The position numbers and the translations under genes are program-made. Positions 31,340-42,729 of a stretch of 64,000 nucleotides of DNA are shown here, one piece after another (position 1 is the stretch's first letter; every line of letters begins with the position of its first letter). The notes beneath the pieces were generated by a model. The model did no database searches. It saw only the letters and a program-made list of their open reading frames with translations, and was not told where the DNA came from. The stretch is from contig NZ_CP013254.1 in NCBI RefSeq assembly GCF_001482365.1, positions 310,001 through 374,000 on the forward strand, in the 5' to 3' direction. Source of the stretch: Kocuria flava (GTDB lineage: Bacteria > Actinomycetota > Actinomycetes > Actinomycetales > Micrococcaceae).

Positions 31340-31597
31340 ATGCAACTCGATCCCCAGGACCTCACCCCCACCCTCAACCGCCTCAAGCGCGCGCAGGGCC
31401 AGCTCGGGGCCGTCATCCGCATGCTCGAGGAAGGCCGCGAGTGCAAGGAGGTCGTCACCCAGCTCTCGGCGGTCTCCCGCGCCCTGGACAAGGCCGGCTT
31501 CTCGATCATCGCCACCGGCCTGGACCAGTGCCTGCGCTCGGAGGACCCGAGCCTGGACAAGGCCGAGCTGGAGAAGATGTTCCTCTCCCTCGCCTGA
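31340..31597 (+). CDS. CsoR-family transcriptional regulator, CstR-like (persulfide-sensing type)
   Basis: The 85-aa all-helical repressor has the family core NRLKRAQGQLGAVIRMLEEGRECKEVVTQLSAVSRAL. Cys35 and Cys64 are present, 29 residues apart as in CstR (Cys31/Cys60), but the His that completes the Cu(I) site in CsoR is missing: the residue four before Cys64 is Gly60. This pattern is that of CstR, which reacts with persulfides. It probably represses itself and the divergent rhodanese. ATG 31340 has AGGAG 6 bases upstream. Earlier ATGs at 31301 and 31304 overlap the operator and promoter. Confidence 0.88.
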   Translation: MQLDPQDLTPTLNRLKRAQGQLGAVIRMLEEGRECKEVVTQLSAVSRALDKAGFSIIATGLDQCLRSEDPSLDKAELEKMFLSLA

Positions 31598-31633
31598 GGG
31601 GCCCCGCCCGGGCCGTCCGCCCGGGTTCCTCCA

Positions 31634-31650
31634 CCGGGCGCTGCGCCCGG
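31634..31650 (+). terminator. Short hairpin after the CstR-like gene
   Basis: CCGGGCG, 3 bases, CGCCCGG begins 37 bases after the stop codon. It is a weak terminator candidate before pta. Confidence 0.45.
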
Positions 31651-31729
31651 GCGCACTCCGGGGCCGCGGCCGGGCCCACCCCTAGACTGGGGCCACCAGC
31701 CCGCCCGCGGCCCCGGAGGACGCCCCGTC

Positions 31730-33823
31730 ATGACCCAAGGCATCTACGTCAGCGCGATGACCCCCCAGTCCGGCAAGTCGCTGGTCGTGCTGGGCCTGGC
31801 CGACTCGCTGTTCCGCAAGACCGACCGGCTGGGCTACTTCCGGCCCGTCCACCTCGGGGCGACCCCGGCCGAGGACCCGATGGTCCAGCTGATGAAGCGC
31901 AGCTTCGGGCTGACCGACGAGCGCTGCCGGGGCGGCTTCTCCCTGGCCCGCACCCGCGAGCTGCTGGCCGCCGGCGACCACGACGAGCTCGACGCGATGG
32001 CGGTGAGCGTCTACGCCGAGATGGCCCCGCACTGCGACGTGGTCGTGGTCGACGGCACCGACCTGCTCGCCCACAACGCCGCCACGGCGGAGTTCGACAT
32101 GAACGCGCGGATGGCCAACAACCTGGGCGCCTCCGTGCTCGCCGTGGTCGGCGCGGACGAGGCCGAGTCCCGGGCGGACGTGCTCAACGCCGTCGAGGTC
32201 ACCCGGGCGGAGCTCTACCAGGCCCGGTGCGACATCTTCGCCGTGATCGTCAACCGCACCCGCCCCGAGTGGGCCGAGGAGATCGCCGCGCGGGCGGCCC
32301 GGGGCGTGCGCGGGCTGCCCGTCTATGCGATCCCGGAGAACCCGGCGGTCGCGGCCCCCACGGTCGCGGAGCTGCGGGACCGGCACGGCTTCGGCACGGG
32401 CCCCGCCGAGGTCTCGATGGACCGCGACGTCAAGGGCGTGAAGGTCGCCGCGATGACGGTCGGGCACTACCTCGACCAGCTGGCCGACGGCGACTTCGTG
32501 ATCACCCCCGGCGACCGCGCCGACATCGTCGTCGCCTCCCTCGCCTCCGCCCTCTCCCCCGCCCTGCCGGTGCCCTCCGGGATGCTGCTCACGGGCGGGT
32601 TCAGCACCGAGGGCCGGATCCAGGACCTCACCGCGGCGGCGCCGTTCCCGGTGCTCACCACGCCGCTGGACACCTACTCCGCGGCCCGCACCGTCTCCCG
32701 CACCCGGGGCACGCTCTCGGGCGCCCACCCGCGCAAGGTCGCCGCCGCGCTCGGCGAGTGGGCCCGCCGCGTGGACGGCCAGGAGCTGGTCAGCCGCCTC
32801 GACCTGCCCCGCCCGGCCCGGCGGACCCCGCTGCGCTTCCTGCACGAGCTGGTCGAGACCGCGCGGGCGGACCGGAAGAACATCGTGCTGCCCGAGGGCG
32901 AGGACCCCCGCATCCTGCGCGCCGCCGAGATGATCCACCGCCGCAACTTCTGCGACCTGACGATCCTGGGCGACCCCGGCCGCATCGCGCAGCTGTGCCA
33001 GACGGAGGGCATCGCCCTCGACTTCGCCGAGGAGGGCCTCGACCTCGTCGACTTCGAGCGGGACGAGCGGCTGCGCCACCGCTACGCCGACGAGTACGTG
33101 CGCCTGCGCGCCCACAAGGGCGTCACGAAGGAGACCGCCCTCGAGCGGATGCTCGACGGCTCCTACTTCGGCACGATGATGGTGCAGACCGGGGACGTGG
33201 ACGGCATGGTCTCGGGCGCGGCCCACACCACGGCCAACACCATCCGCCCGGCCCTGGAGTTCGTGAAGACCGCCGAGGGCGTGCGCACCGTCTCCTCGGT
33301 GTTCTTCATGCTCCTCGAGGACCGGGTGCTCGTCTACGGCGACTGCGCCGTGATCCCCAACCCGGACGCGCACCAGCTCGCCGACATCGCGCTCGCCTCG
33401 GCGCGCACCGCCCGCCAGTTCGGGGTCGAGCCGAAGGTCGCGATGCTCTCCTACTCCACCGGCGGCTCCGGCTCCGGGGCGGACGTCGAGACGGTGCGGG
33501 AGGCCACCCGGCTCGTGCGGGGGATGCGCCCGGACTTCGAGGTCGAGGGCCCCATCCAGTACGACGCCGCGGTGGACGCCTCGATCGCCGCCTCCAAGCT
33601 GCCGGGCTCGGCCGTGGCCGGGCAGGCGACCGTGTTCGTCTTCCCCGACCTGAACACCGGCAACAACACCTACAAGGCGGTCCAGCAGTCCGCCGGCGCG
33701 GTGGCCGTGGGCCCGGTGCTCCAGGGGCTGCGCAAGCCGGTCAACGACCTCTCGCGCGGCTGCACCGTGGACGACATCGTCAACACGGTCGCGATCACCG
33801 CGATCCAGGCCCAGAGCGCCTGA
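31730..33823 (+). CDS. pta: Phosphate acetyltransferase
   Basis: The 697-aa enzyme is of the long type. The N-terminal third has the P-loop-like BioD domain (MTQGIYVSAMTPQSGKS), the middle is the DRTGG-like domain, and the C-terminal about 325 residues form the PTA catalytic domain (NIVLPEGEDPRILRAAE... AVGPVLQGLRKPVNDLSRG). It converts acetyl-CoA and phosphate to acetyl phosphate. A TAGACT hexamer at 31683-31688 may be its -10 element. It is followed 31 bases later by ackA, making the classic pair for acetate overflow and uptake. Confidence 0.95.
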   Translation: MTQGIYVSAMTPQSGKSLVVLGLADSLFRKTDRLGYFRPVHLGATPAEDPMVQLMKRSFGLTDERCRGGFSLARTRELLAAGDHDELDAMAVSVYAEMAPHCDVVVVDGTDLLAHNAATAEFDMNARMANNLGASVLAVVGADEAESRADVLNAVEVTRAELYQARCDIFAVIVNRTRPEWAEEIAARAARGVRGLPVYAIPENPAVAAPTVAELRDRHGFGTGPAEVSMDRDVKGVKVAAMTVGHYLDQLADGDFVITPGDRADIVVASLASALSPALPVPSGMLLTGGFSTEGRIQDLTAAAPFPVLTTPLDTYSAARTVSRTRGTLSGAHPRKVAAALGEWARRVDGQELVSRLDLPRPARRTPLRFLHELVETARADRKNIVLPEGEDPRILRAAEMIHRRNFCDLTILGDPGRIAQLCQTEGIALDFAEEGLDLVDFERDERLRHRYADEYVRLRAHKGVTKETALERMLDGSYFGTMMVQTGDVDGMVSGAAHTTANTIRPALEFVKTAEGVRTVSSVFFMLLEDRVLVYGDCAVIPNPDAHQLADIALASARTARQFGVEPKVAMLSYSTGGSGSGADVETVREATRLVRGMRPDFEVEGPIQYDAAVDASIAASKLPGSAVAGQATVFVFPDLNTGNNTYKAVQQSAGAVAVGPVLQGLRKPVNDLSRGCTVDDIVNTVAITAIQAQSA

Positions 33824-33854
33824 GCCCGCCCCACCGACCCAGGGAGTTCCCGCC

Positions 33855-35009
33855 ATGCTCGTGCTCGTCGTCAACTGCGGCTCGTCCTCGCTGAAGTACC
33901 AGGTCCGGGAGGTCGCGGCCGGCACGGACGGCGGTACCGTGCTCACCTCCGGGCTGGTGGAGAACATCGGCGGCCCGCAGGTGCGCGACCACACCGAGGC
34001 CCTCGAGCTGCTCGCCCGGCGCCTCGACGAGGAGCTGGGCGGGCGCACGGTCGACGCCGCCGGGCACCGCGTGGTGCACGGCGGGGAGCGCTTCTCCGCG
34101 CCCGTGCTCGTCACCCACGAGATCGTGCGGGAGATCGAGCGGCTGGCCCCGCTGGCCCCGCTGCACAACCCGGCCGCCGTGCTGGGCCTGCGCGCCGTGC
34201 TGCGCACGTGGCCGCACCTGCCGCAGGTCGCGGTCTTCGACACCGCGTTCCACCGCAGCATGCCCGAGCACGTGTGGCGCTACGCGGTGCCGGAGGAGTT
34301 CTACGAGCGCTGGGGGATCCGCCGCTACGGCTTCCACGGCACCTCCCACGACTGGGTCACCGGGCGGGCCGCGCAGTTCCTGGGCGTGCCGCGGGAGGAC
34401 TTCCACGCCGTGGTCGCCCACCTGGGCAACGGCGCCTCGGTCACCGCCGTGCGCGGCGGGCGCTCCTACGACACCTCGATGGGCTACACCCCGCTGGCCG
34501 GGCTCGTGATGGGCACCCGCACCGGCGACCTCGACCCCTCCGTGGTCACCTCCGTGCTGCGCCGGGACCCGTCGATGACCCCCGAGGCCCTCGACGGGCT
34601 GCTCAACACGGCCTCCGGGCTCAGGGCCATCGCCGGCCACCACGACATGCGCACGGTCCAGGAGGCCGCCGACCGCGGGGACGAGCGCGCCGAGCTGGCG
34701 CTCGAGATGGCCGCCCACCGGCTGGCGAAGTACGTGGGCGGCTACCACGTGGCCGTCGGCGGGGCCCGGGCGCTCGTGTTCACCGCCGGGATCGGCGAGA
34801 ACGCCGCGGCGTTCCGGGCCCGGGTCTGCGGGCGGCTGGGCGCCCTCGGCGTCGTGCTCGACGACGACGCCAACGCGGCCCGCTCCCGCGGGACCCGGCG
34901 GATCTCGGCCCCCGGCTCCGGGCTCGAGGTGCTCGTGGTGCCCACCGACGAGGAGCAGGCCATCGCCGCCGCGACCGCCGAGCTGGTCGCCGGGACCGCG
35001 GCGGGCTGA
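33855..35009 (+). CDS. ackA: Acetate kinase
   Basis: The 384-aa ASKHA-fold kinase has VNCGSSSLKYQVR at the N-terminus, HRVVHGGERF, RRYGFHGTSHDWVT near 155-168, and FTAGIGENAAAFR near 310. These are the standard acetokinase motifs. It transfers phosphate between acetyl phosphate and ADP, producing ATP and acetate, or the reverse. GGGAG lies upstream of the ATG at 33855. It forms an operon with pta. Confidence 0.97.
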   Translation: MLVLVVNCGSSSLKYQVREVAAGTDGGTVLTSGLVENIGGPQVRDHTEALELLARRLDEELGGRTVDAAGHRVVHGGERFSAPVLVTHEIVREIERLAPLAPLHNPAAVLGLRAVLRTWPHLPQVAVFDTAFHRSMPEHVWRYAVPEEFYERWGIRRYGFHGTSHDWVTGRAAQFLGVPREDFHAVVAHLGNGASVTAVRGGRSYDTSMGYTPLAGLVMGTRTGDLDPSVVTSVLRRDPSMTPEALDGLLNTASGLRAIAGHHDMRTVQEAADRGDERAELALEMAAHRLAKYVGGYHVAVGGARALVFTAGIGENAAAFRARVCGRLGALGVVLDDDANAARSRGTRRISAPGSGLEVLVVPTDEEQAIAAATAELVAGTAAG

Positions 35010-35079
35010 GCTCCCCCGCCGCTGGTGGGTGGGGCTCCGCCCGCCCGTCGCACCGGGGCGCTGGCGCACCGATGATAAG

Positions 35080-35085
35080 TATGCT
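35080..35085 (+). promoter_or_regulatory. Candidate -10 element TATGCT
   Basis: AGTATGCTG at 35079-35087 is shared with 40810-40818. If used, transcription would begin only a few bases before the ATG at 35098. No clear -35 is seen. Confidence 0.3.
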
Positions 35086-35097
35086 GAAGTAAGGTGC

Positions 35098-35595
35098 ATG
35101 GACGTCTCCGGATTCAAGACCCTGTTCGGCGAGAGCGTGCGCACCTGGATGGACTGGGACGCCGTCGGCGAGGACAACGCCTCCGTGGAGGACCGCGTGA
35201 TCACCGAGCGCGAGGACGTGGGCGAGCTCTGGACGGTGTGGCACGTGGACCCCGAGGGCAACCCCGGCGAGTGGTCGGAGCCGCAGAACAAGCCCCTGCA
35301 GGTCTGCGAGGCCGCCGTGCACGACTGGCCCGAGGACCGCCGGGCGAAGATCGAGCGCATGCGCGAGCAGTTCACCGACGAGAAGGACGAGCCGGTCGTG
35401 ATGGCCCTGCCGGCCTACCGGGCCGGCGACGAGTTCATCGTCCTGGACTCCAACCACCGGCTGATCGCCGCCTATCTCGCCGAGGTCCCGCTGCGCATCC
35501 TTGCCGTGGTCCTCGACGGGCCGCTCTCCGCCCGGGTCCTCCCCGGGCTGCGGCACTTCCAGGACCAGGACCCGCACGCCGGGCGCGGGCACTGA
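35098..35595 (+). CDS. Protein of unknown function with ParB/Srx-like motif
   Basis: The 165-aa acidic protein begins MDVSGFKTLFGES and ends with a segment DEFIVLDSNHRLIAAYLAEVPLRILAVVLDGP. This resembles the GNHR-type motif of the ParB/sulfiredoxin superfamily, where a DGNHR segment contacts a nucleotide. The similarity is local, and I would not give it a function. The ATG at 35098 is preceded by TAAGG. The gene stands alone between ackA and the pirin gene. Confidence 0.72.
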   Translation: MDVSGFKTLFGESVRTWMDWDAVGEDNASVEDRVITEREDVGELWTVWHVDPEGNPGEWSEPQNKPLQVCEAAVHDWPEDRRAKIERMREQFTDEKDEPVVMALPAYRAGDEFIVLDSNHRLIAAYLAEVPLRILAVVLDGPLSARVLPGLRHFQDQDPHAGRGH

Positions 35596-35620
35596 GCGGG
35601 CCCCGGGCCTGCCCCGCGCC

Positions 35621-35649
35621 TTGACGGGCCCTCCGCCCGGGTGTCTGCT
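35621..35649 (+). promoter_or_regulatory. Possible promoter of the pirin gene
   Basis: TTGACG at 35621-35626 and TCTGCT at 35644-35649 are 17 bases apart, 56 bases before the pirin ATG. The -35 is good and the -10 is weak. Confidence 0.35.
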
Positions 35650-35704
35650 GGGTCCGGGACCGCACGACCGTGCGCCGACCCCGACGGAGTTCAGGAGCAC
35701 CGCG

Positions 35705-36715
35705 ATGACCAACCTCGAGGCCCGCCCGCAGGAGATCGTGTGCACCGAGGCCCTCGGCGCCGGGGCGGCCCTGCTGGCCCCGCGCGACGTGCCCCTGGGC
35801 GGGCCGCGGGCGATGACCGTGCGACGGACCCTGCCTCAGCGGGAGCGGTCGCTGATCGGCGCCTGGTGCTTCGTCGACCACTACGGGCCCGACCCCGTGG
35901 CCGACTCGGGGGGCATGCGCGTGGCCCGCCACCCGCACACGGGCCTGGCCACGGTGAGCCTGCTGTTCACCGGCGGGATCTCCCACCTCGACTCCGCGGG
36001 CCACGCCGCGGAGGTGCGCCCCGGGGAGGTCAACCTCATGATCGCCGGGCGCGGGATCTCCCACCAGGAGTTCTCCACCCCCGACACCGACCTCCTCCAC
36101 GGGGTGCAGCTGTGGTACGCCCTGCCCGAGGCGACCCGGCACCTGCCGCCCGGCTTCGAGCACCACACCCCCGAGCCGGTGACCCTGGACGGGGCCGTGC
36201 TGCGGGTGTTCATCGGCGCGCTGGCCGGGTCCGTCTCCCCGGTGGTCACGCACACCCCGCCCCTGCTCGCCGCCCAGCTCGACCTGCGGCCCGGCGCCCG
36301 GCTGGTCCTGGACCTGGACCCGGCCTGCGAGCACGGGATCCTGCTCGACGCGGGACGGCTGAGCCTCGAGGGCGCACCGGTGCCGGGCGACCACCTCGCC
36401 TACCTGCCGCCCGGGTACGGGTCCGTGGTGCTCGAGGCCGGCGAGGAACCGGTGCGGGCCCTGCTGATCGGCGGGGAGCCGCTGGGCGAGCAGATCGTCA
36501 TGTGGTGGAACTTCATCGGCCGCACCCACGAGGAGGTCGCCTCCTACCGGGCGGCCTGGCAGGCCGAGATCGGTGCCGAGCCCGCCGGACCCCCGCCCGG
36601 CGGCAGCTGCGACGACGGCGCGCCCCACCCCCGCTTCGGGCCCTACCCGGACGGGCAGCCCGCCCCGCTGCCGGCCCCGGCCCTGCCGGGCGTCCAGCTG
36701 CGCCCGCGCGGCTGA
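35705..36715 (+). CDS. Pirin family protein
   Basis: The 336-aa two-cupin protein has the pirin core WCFVDHYGPD, RVARHPHTGLATVSLLFTGGISHLDS (metal ligands His at HPHTG and HLDS) and GVQLWYALPE. The C-terminal pirin_C region ends in VMWWNFIGRTHEEV. Pirins bind iron or nickel and may be quercetinases or transcription cofactors. A Pro-rich C-terminal tail of about 45 residues follows. The ATG at 35705 follows TTCAGGAGC. The specific role is not known. Confidence 0.92.
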   Translation: MTNLEARPQEIVCTEALGAGAALLAPRDVPLGGPRAMTVRRTLPQRERSLIGAWCFVDHYGPDPVADSGGMRVARHPHTGLATVSLLFTGGISHLDSAGHAAEVRPGEVNLMIAGRGISHQEFSTPDTDLLHGVQLWYALPEATRHLPPGFEHHTPEPVTLDGAVLRVFIGALAGSVSPVVTHTPPLLAAQLDLRPGARLVLDLDPACEHGILLDAGRLSLEGAPVPGDHLAYLPPGYGSVVLEAGEEPVRALLIGGEPLGEQIVMWWNFIGRTHEEVASYRAAWQAEIGAEPAGPPPGGSCDDGAPHPRFGPYPDGQPAPLPAPALPGVQLRPRG

Positions 36716-36745
36716 GCCCCGCGGGACGGGTCCTCCCGGCGCGCC

Positions 36746-39520
<2,775 letters not shown>

Positions 39521-39720
39521 GGGCGGGCGCTCCTGCCTGCTCGGTCGGGCCGGTTCCGGGCACGACCGCCGGGCGGACGCGCCGTCGGTGTCCTGGCTCA
39601 CCCTACCGGCCCGCCCCGGCTCGCTCCCAGGCCCGGCGTGGCCGGGCGCGCCGGGCGGGGCCCGCGACCCGTACCACCGGGCGGGCGGGCGCGGTAGGTT
39701 CGGCGCAGGAGGTGTGCGCG

Positions 39721-40200
39721 ATGACCCACCACCCGGGCCGCGTCCCCGGCGGGACGCCGGGCGGACCCCGCGGCGGGGCGCCCGTGCCGGCCGCGCTGCG
39801 GCCGCTGCTGCGCCTGACCCTCGTGTCCATGGCCGTCACCGTGCTCACCGGGGTGGTCGAGGCCTGGACGGGCCCGGGGCCCGTGCCCGGTCCCCTGCCG
39901 GGGGCCGGGATCGCCGGCCCGACGACACCGCTGGGGCTGGCCGTGCTCGCCTACGGGCTGCTGCTGACGGCGGCGCTCTACGCCCTGGTGTACCTCCCGC
40001 TGCGCGAGCGGCGGCAGTGGGGGTGGGTGCTGGGGATCGTCCTGTGCGCGCTGGCGGTCCTGGGCGACGTCGTGGACCTGCTCGTCCACCTGCTCTCGGG
40101 GCGCCTGCTGCCGGGGCTGCTGACGCTGGCGCTCGTGGGCGTCAACACCGTGTGGCTGGTGGTCGCCGGCCGCCCCGCGGTGCGCGCGGTGCTGCGCTGA
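39721..40200 (+). CDS. Small membrane protein of unknown function
   Basis: The 159-aa protein has a Gly/Pro-rich N-terminus and four membrane segments (about 30-48, 70-92, 99-121, 130-152) with short charged loops (LRERRQW). AGGAGG precedes the ATG by 6 bases, and a TAGGTT hexamer at 39695-39700 could be the -10 element. I recognise no family. It is divergent from ppc and convergent with the phosphoribosyltransferase gene, so it is a separate transcription unit. Confidence 0.75.
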   Translation: MTHHPGRVPGGTPGGPRGGAPVPAALRPLLRLTLVSMAVTVLTGVVEAWTGPGPVPGPLPGAGIAGPTTPLGLAVLAYGLLLTAALYALVYLPLRERRQWGWVLGIVLCALAVLGDVVDLLVHLLSGRLLPGLLTLALVGVNTVWLVVAGRPAVRAVLR

Positions 40201-40212
40201 GCGCTGTCCGGG

Positions 40213-40716
40213 TCAGGCCCCGGCGGTGAGCGGCGGGGCCGCGGACCAGGGGAAGACGATCCACTCGTCGGTGGCCCGCCACACGAAGTCGGGCTCGACC
40301 ACCGAGCGCGGCTTGGCGTAGATCACCGCGGAGCGCGCCTCGGCGCCGAAGCCGCGCAGCAGCTCGAGCACCAGGGCGAGGGTGCGCCCGGAGTCGGCGA
40401 CGTCGTCGACCACGAGCAGCTTCCGGCCCGCGATCGACTCGGTGTCCAGCATGGGGGCCAGCAGCACCGGGTCGGGCAGGGTCTGGTGGACGTCGGTGTA
40501 GAACTCCACGTTGATCGCGTCCGAGAGCTTCACGCCCATCGCGTAGGACAGCGCCCCGGCCGGCAGGAGGCCGCCGCGGGCGACCGCGATGATGATGTCC
40601 GGCACGAAGCCGCTGTCCACCACCGTGCGGGCCAGCTCCTGGGTCGCCTCCCCGAAGCCCGCCCAGGTCAGGACCTCCTTGCCCTCGAGCTCCGCTGCGT
40701 CCGCGTGATAAGCCAT
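40213..40716 (-). CDS. Phosphoribosyltransferase (PRT type I)
   Basis: The 167-aa protein has the PRPP-binding loop KLLVVDDVADSGRTL (residues about 98-112) and the preceding hydrophobic segment DIIIAVARGGLLPAG typical of the type I fold. It resembles xanthine-guanine or hypoxanthine PRTs, and a nucleobase salvage role would fit the purine permease at 22976, although the two are not linked. It ends WIVFPWSAAPP, as the Gpt-like proteins of actinobacteria do. The exact base is uncertain. Confidence 0.88.
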   Translation of the reverse strand: MAYHADAAELEGKEVLTWAGFGEATQELARTVVDSGFVPDIIIAVARGGLLPAGALSYAMGVKLSDAINVEFYTDVHQTLPDPVLLAPMLDTESIAGRKLLVVDDVADSGRTLALVLELLRGFGAEARSAVIYAKPRSVVEPDFVWRATDEWIVFPWSAAPPLTAGA

Positions 40717-40811
40717 GGCGCACACGCTACCCGAGCGGCGCCCCGGCCCCGTGCGCCCGGCCGGGGTGCGTCCGGCGGGCCGGCCGCTCTGCCGTCCGCG
40801 CAGGTCATCAG

Positions 40812-40817
40812 TATGCT
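40812..40817 (+). promoter_or_regulatory. Candidate -10 element TATGCT for the hydrolase gene
   Basis: The same AGTATGCTG 9-mer as at 35079-35087 occurs 85 bases before the ATG at 40902. No obvious -35 is present. Confidence 0.3.
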
Positions 40818-40901
40818 GGGCGAAACGGGCGGTCCCCCGCCCGGAATCCGCACCGACCCGCACCGCGCGGCGCCCGCGGGCACCGCGCCGGAAGGAGCAC
40901 C

Positions 40902-41486
40902 ATGAGCCCGCGCCACCCCGGGGGCCGCACGGCCCTGCTCGTCGTGGACATGCAGAACTCCTACTTCGACTTCCCCGAGCTCGAGGAGCAGCGCGAGCCC
41001 GTGACCGCGAAGGTCAACGAGCTCGTTCGCGCGGCCCGGGCCGGGGACAACCCGATCCTGCTCGTCCGCACCCAGCACGAGCGCGACCGCTCGACCTGGA
41101 CCGTGAGCATGCACGACGACGACCAGGGCTTCGCCTTCCCCGGCACCGAGCAGGCCGAGTACGTGGCCGGGCTCGACACCGAGGACGGTGTCGGGCTCGT
41201 GAAGACCCGCGACAGCGCCTTCTTCAACACCGACCTCGCCGCGCGGCTGCGCAACCTCGGGGCGGAGCGGGTGGTCGTCTGCGGCGTCTCGACGCACAGC
41301 TGCGTGGCCCAGACCGCGATCGACGCCTTCGCCCACGACTTCCGCGGCGCCGTGGCCCGCGAGGCGGTCGCCTCCGAGAACGCCGAGCTCTCCCGGGCGC
41401 TGCTGGCCTTCCTCGAGGACGAGCTGCGCCAGGAGCTCCTGGACCAGGAGGAGGCGGTGGCGCGGCTGCGCGGCGGCTCCGCCTGA
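40902..41486 (+). CDS. Isochorismatase-family cysteine hydrolase (nicotinamidase-like)
   Basis: The 194-aa enzyme carries the catalytic triad of the family: Asp in LLVVDMQNSYFD (about 17), Lys in VGLVKTRDSAFFNTDL, and Cys in VVCGVSTHSCVAQTA (about 135). It hydrolyses an amide or related bond of a small substrate. Nicotinamidase, isochorismatase or carbamoylsarcosine-type activity cannot be told apart by eye. The ATG at 40902 follows GGAAGGAGC. The gene ends at a large palindromic terminator shared in sequence with that at 12685. Confidence 0.9.
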   Translation: MSPRHPGGRTALLVVDMQNSYFDFPELEEQREPVTAKVNELVRAARAGDNPILLVRTQHERDRSTWTVSMHDDDQGFAFPGTEQAEYVAGLDTEDGVGLVKTRDSAFFNTDLAARLRNLGAERVVVCGVSTHSCVAQTAIDAFAHDFRGAVAREAVASENAELSRALLAFLEDELRQELLDQEEAVARLRGGSA

Positions 41487-41530
41487 ACGCCTGCCCGGAC
41501 CCCGGCCCCTCCCCGGGCTCCTCCCAGGGC

Positions 41531-41589
41531 GCGAGGGGCGGCGTCCGGCGGGTATGCCCCTCGCGGAGCCGCCGGACGCCGCCCCTCGC
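41531..41589. terminator. Bidirectional palindromic terminator, same repeat family as 12685
   Basis: A perfect 21-bp stem (41531-41551 with 41569-41589) and a 17-base loop lie between convergent genes. The outer 18 bases, GCGAGGGGCGGCGTCCGG, also occur at 12682-12699. Confidence 0.88.
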
Positions 41590-41614
41590 GGCAGGTGGGG
41601 AGTTGCGGGAAGGG

Positions 41615-42664
41615 TCAGGCCGTGGCCGCGCCCTCCGGCAGGTCGGCGAGCATGTCCTCCACGTAGCGGCGGACCTCCGTGCCGTAGAGCTCGATGCTGC
41701 GGGTCATCCGCGCGTGCTCCAGCGTGCCGGCGGCGTACTTGAGGTCGAAGCGGGAGGCGCCCAGCGCCGTCGTCGAGGCCACGATCTTGCGGGCCACCGT
41801 CTCGGGGGAGCCCACGAAGTAGGCGCCCTCGGGCCCGCACATGGCGTCGAACTCCGCGCGGGTGAGCGGGCCCCAGCCGCGCTCGCGGCCGATCCGCCCG
41901 TGCGTGTGGGCCTGGGCCGGGAAGAACTCCTCGCGGGCCTGCTCGTCGGTCTCGGCGACGTGGCCCGGGGAGTGGAAGGCCACCGGCTGGGGGCCCTTCC
42001 CGAAGTGCTCCAGGGCCCGGCGGTAGTAGTCGGCGAACGGCCGGAACGCCGCGGGCCGCCCGCCGATGATCGCGAAGATCACGGGCAGCCCGTAGCGGGC
42101 CGCCCGGACCACGGACTCCGGCGAGCCGCCCACCGCGATCCACGCCGGCAGCGAGCCCGACTCCGTCCTGGGATGGACCTGCAGGCCCTGGATGGGGGCC
42201 CGCAGCCGGCCCTCCCAGTGGACCGGGCCCTCGGCGCGCAGCACGTCGAACAGCGCGAGCTTCTCCTCGAACAGCTCCCCGTACTGGGACAGCGGCAGGC
42301 CGAACAGCGGGAAGGACTCGGTGAAGGAGCCGCGGCCGAGGATCACCTCGGCCCGGCCCGAGGAGAGGGCGTCGACCGTGGCGAAGCGCTGGTAGACGCG
42401 CACGGGGTCGTCGGAGCTGAGCACCGTCACGGCCGAGCCCAGGCGGATCCGCTCGGTGCGGGTGGCGATGCCGGCCAGGACGGTCTCGGGGCTGGAGACC
42501 GCGAAGTCCTCGCGGTGGTGCTCACCGATGCCGAAGAAGTCCAGGCCCACCCGGTCCGCCAGCTCGGCCTCGGCCACGACGTTGCGGATCACCTGGGCGG
42601 CGCTGAGCATCCGGCCGTCGGGGCCGGGGTAGATGTCGCCGAACGTGTTGAGCCCGAGCTCCAT
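41615..42664 (-). CDS. Luciferase-like flavin monooxygenase (LLM class)
   Basis: The 349-aa TIM-barrel protein begins MELGLNTFGDIYPGPDG and has the LLM-class features GLDFFGIGEHHREDFAVSSPETVLA and LGSAVTVLSSDDPVRVYQRFA. It likely uses FMNH2 and oxygen on an unknown substrate. TGGAGGAGG lies before the ATG. A sequence AGTTCAAC just upstream (minus strand) resembles one half of the palindrome that precedes the other LLM gene at 50126. It may therefore belong to the same regulon. Confidence 0.92.
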   Translation of the reverse strand: MELGLNTFGDIYPGPDGRMLSAAQVIRNVVAEAELADRVGLDFFGIGEHHREDFAVSSPETVLAGIATRTERIRLGSAVTVLSSDDPVRVYQRFATVDALSSGRAEVILGRGSFTESFPLFGLPLSQYGELFEEKLALFDVLRAEGPVHWEGRLRAPIQGLQVHPRTESGSLPAWIAVGGSPESVVRAARYGLPVIFAIIGGRPAAFRPFADYYRRALEHFGKGPQPVAFHSPGHVAETDEQAREEFFPAQAHTHGRIGRERGWGPLTRAEFDAMCGPEGAYFVGSPETVARKIVASTTALGASRFDLKYAAGTLEHARMTRSIELYGTEVRRYVEDMLADLPEGAATA

Positions 42665-42678
42665 GGGTCCTCCTCCAG

Positions 42679-42691
42679 ATTTTGTTGAACT
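42679..42691 (-). promoter_or_regulatory. Possible half-site of the MarR-type operator
   Basis: On the minus strand AGTTCAACAAAAT shares AGTTCAA with the perfect palindrome at 50065-50076. It lies 15 bases before the LLM start. Confidence 0.3.
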
Positions 42692-42729
42692 GTCCACAGA
42701 ACCGGGAGGGGGTGCCGCGTATTCCGGGC

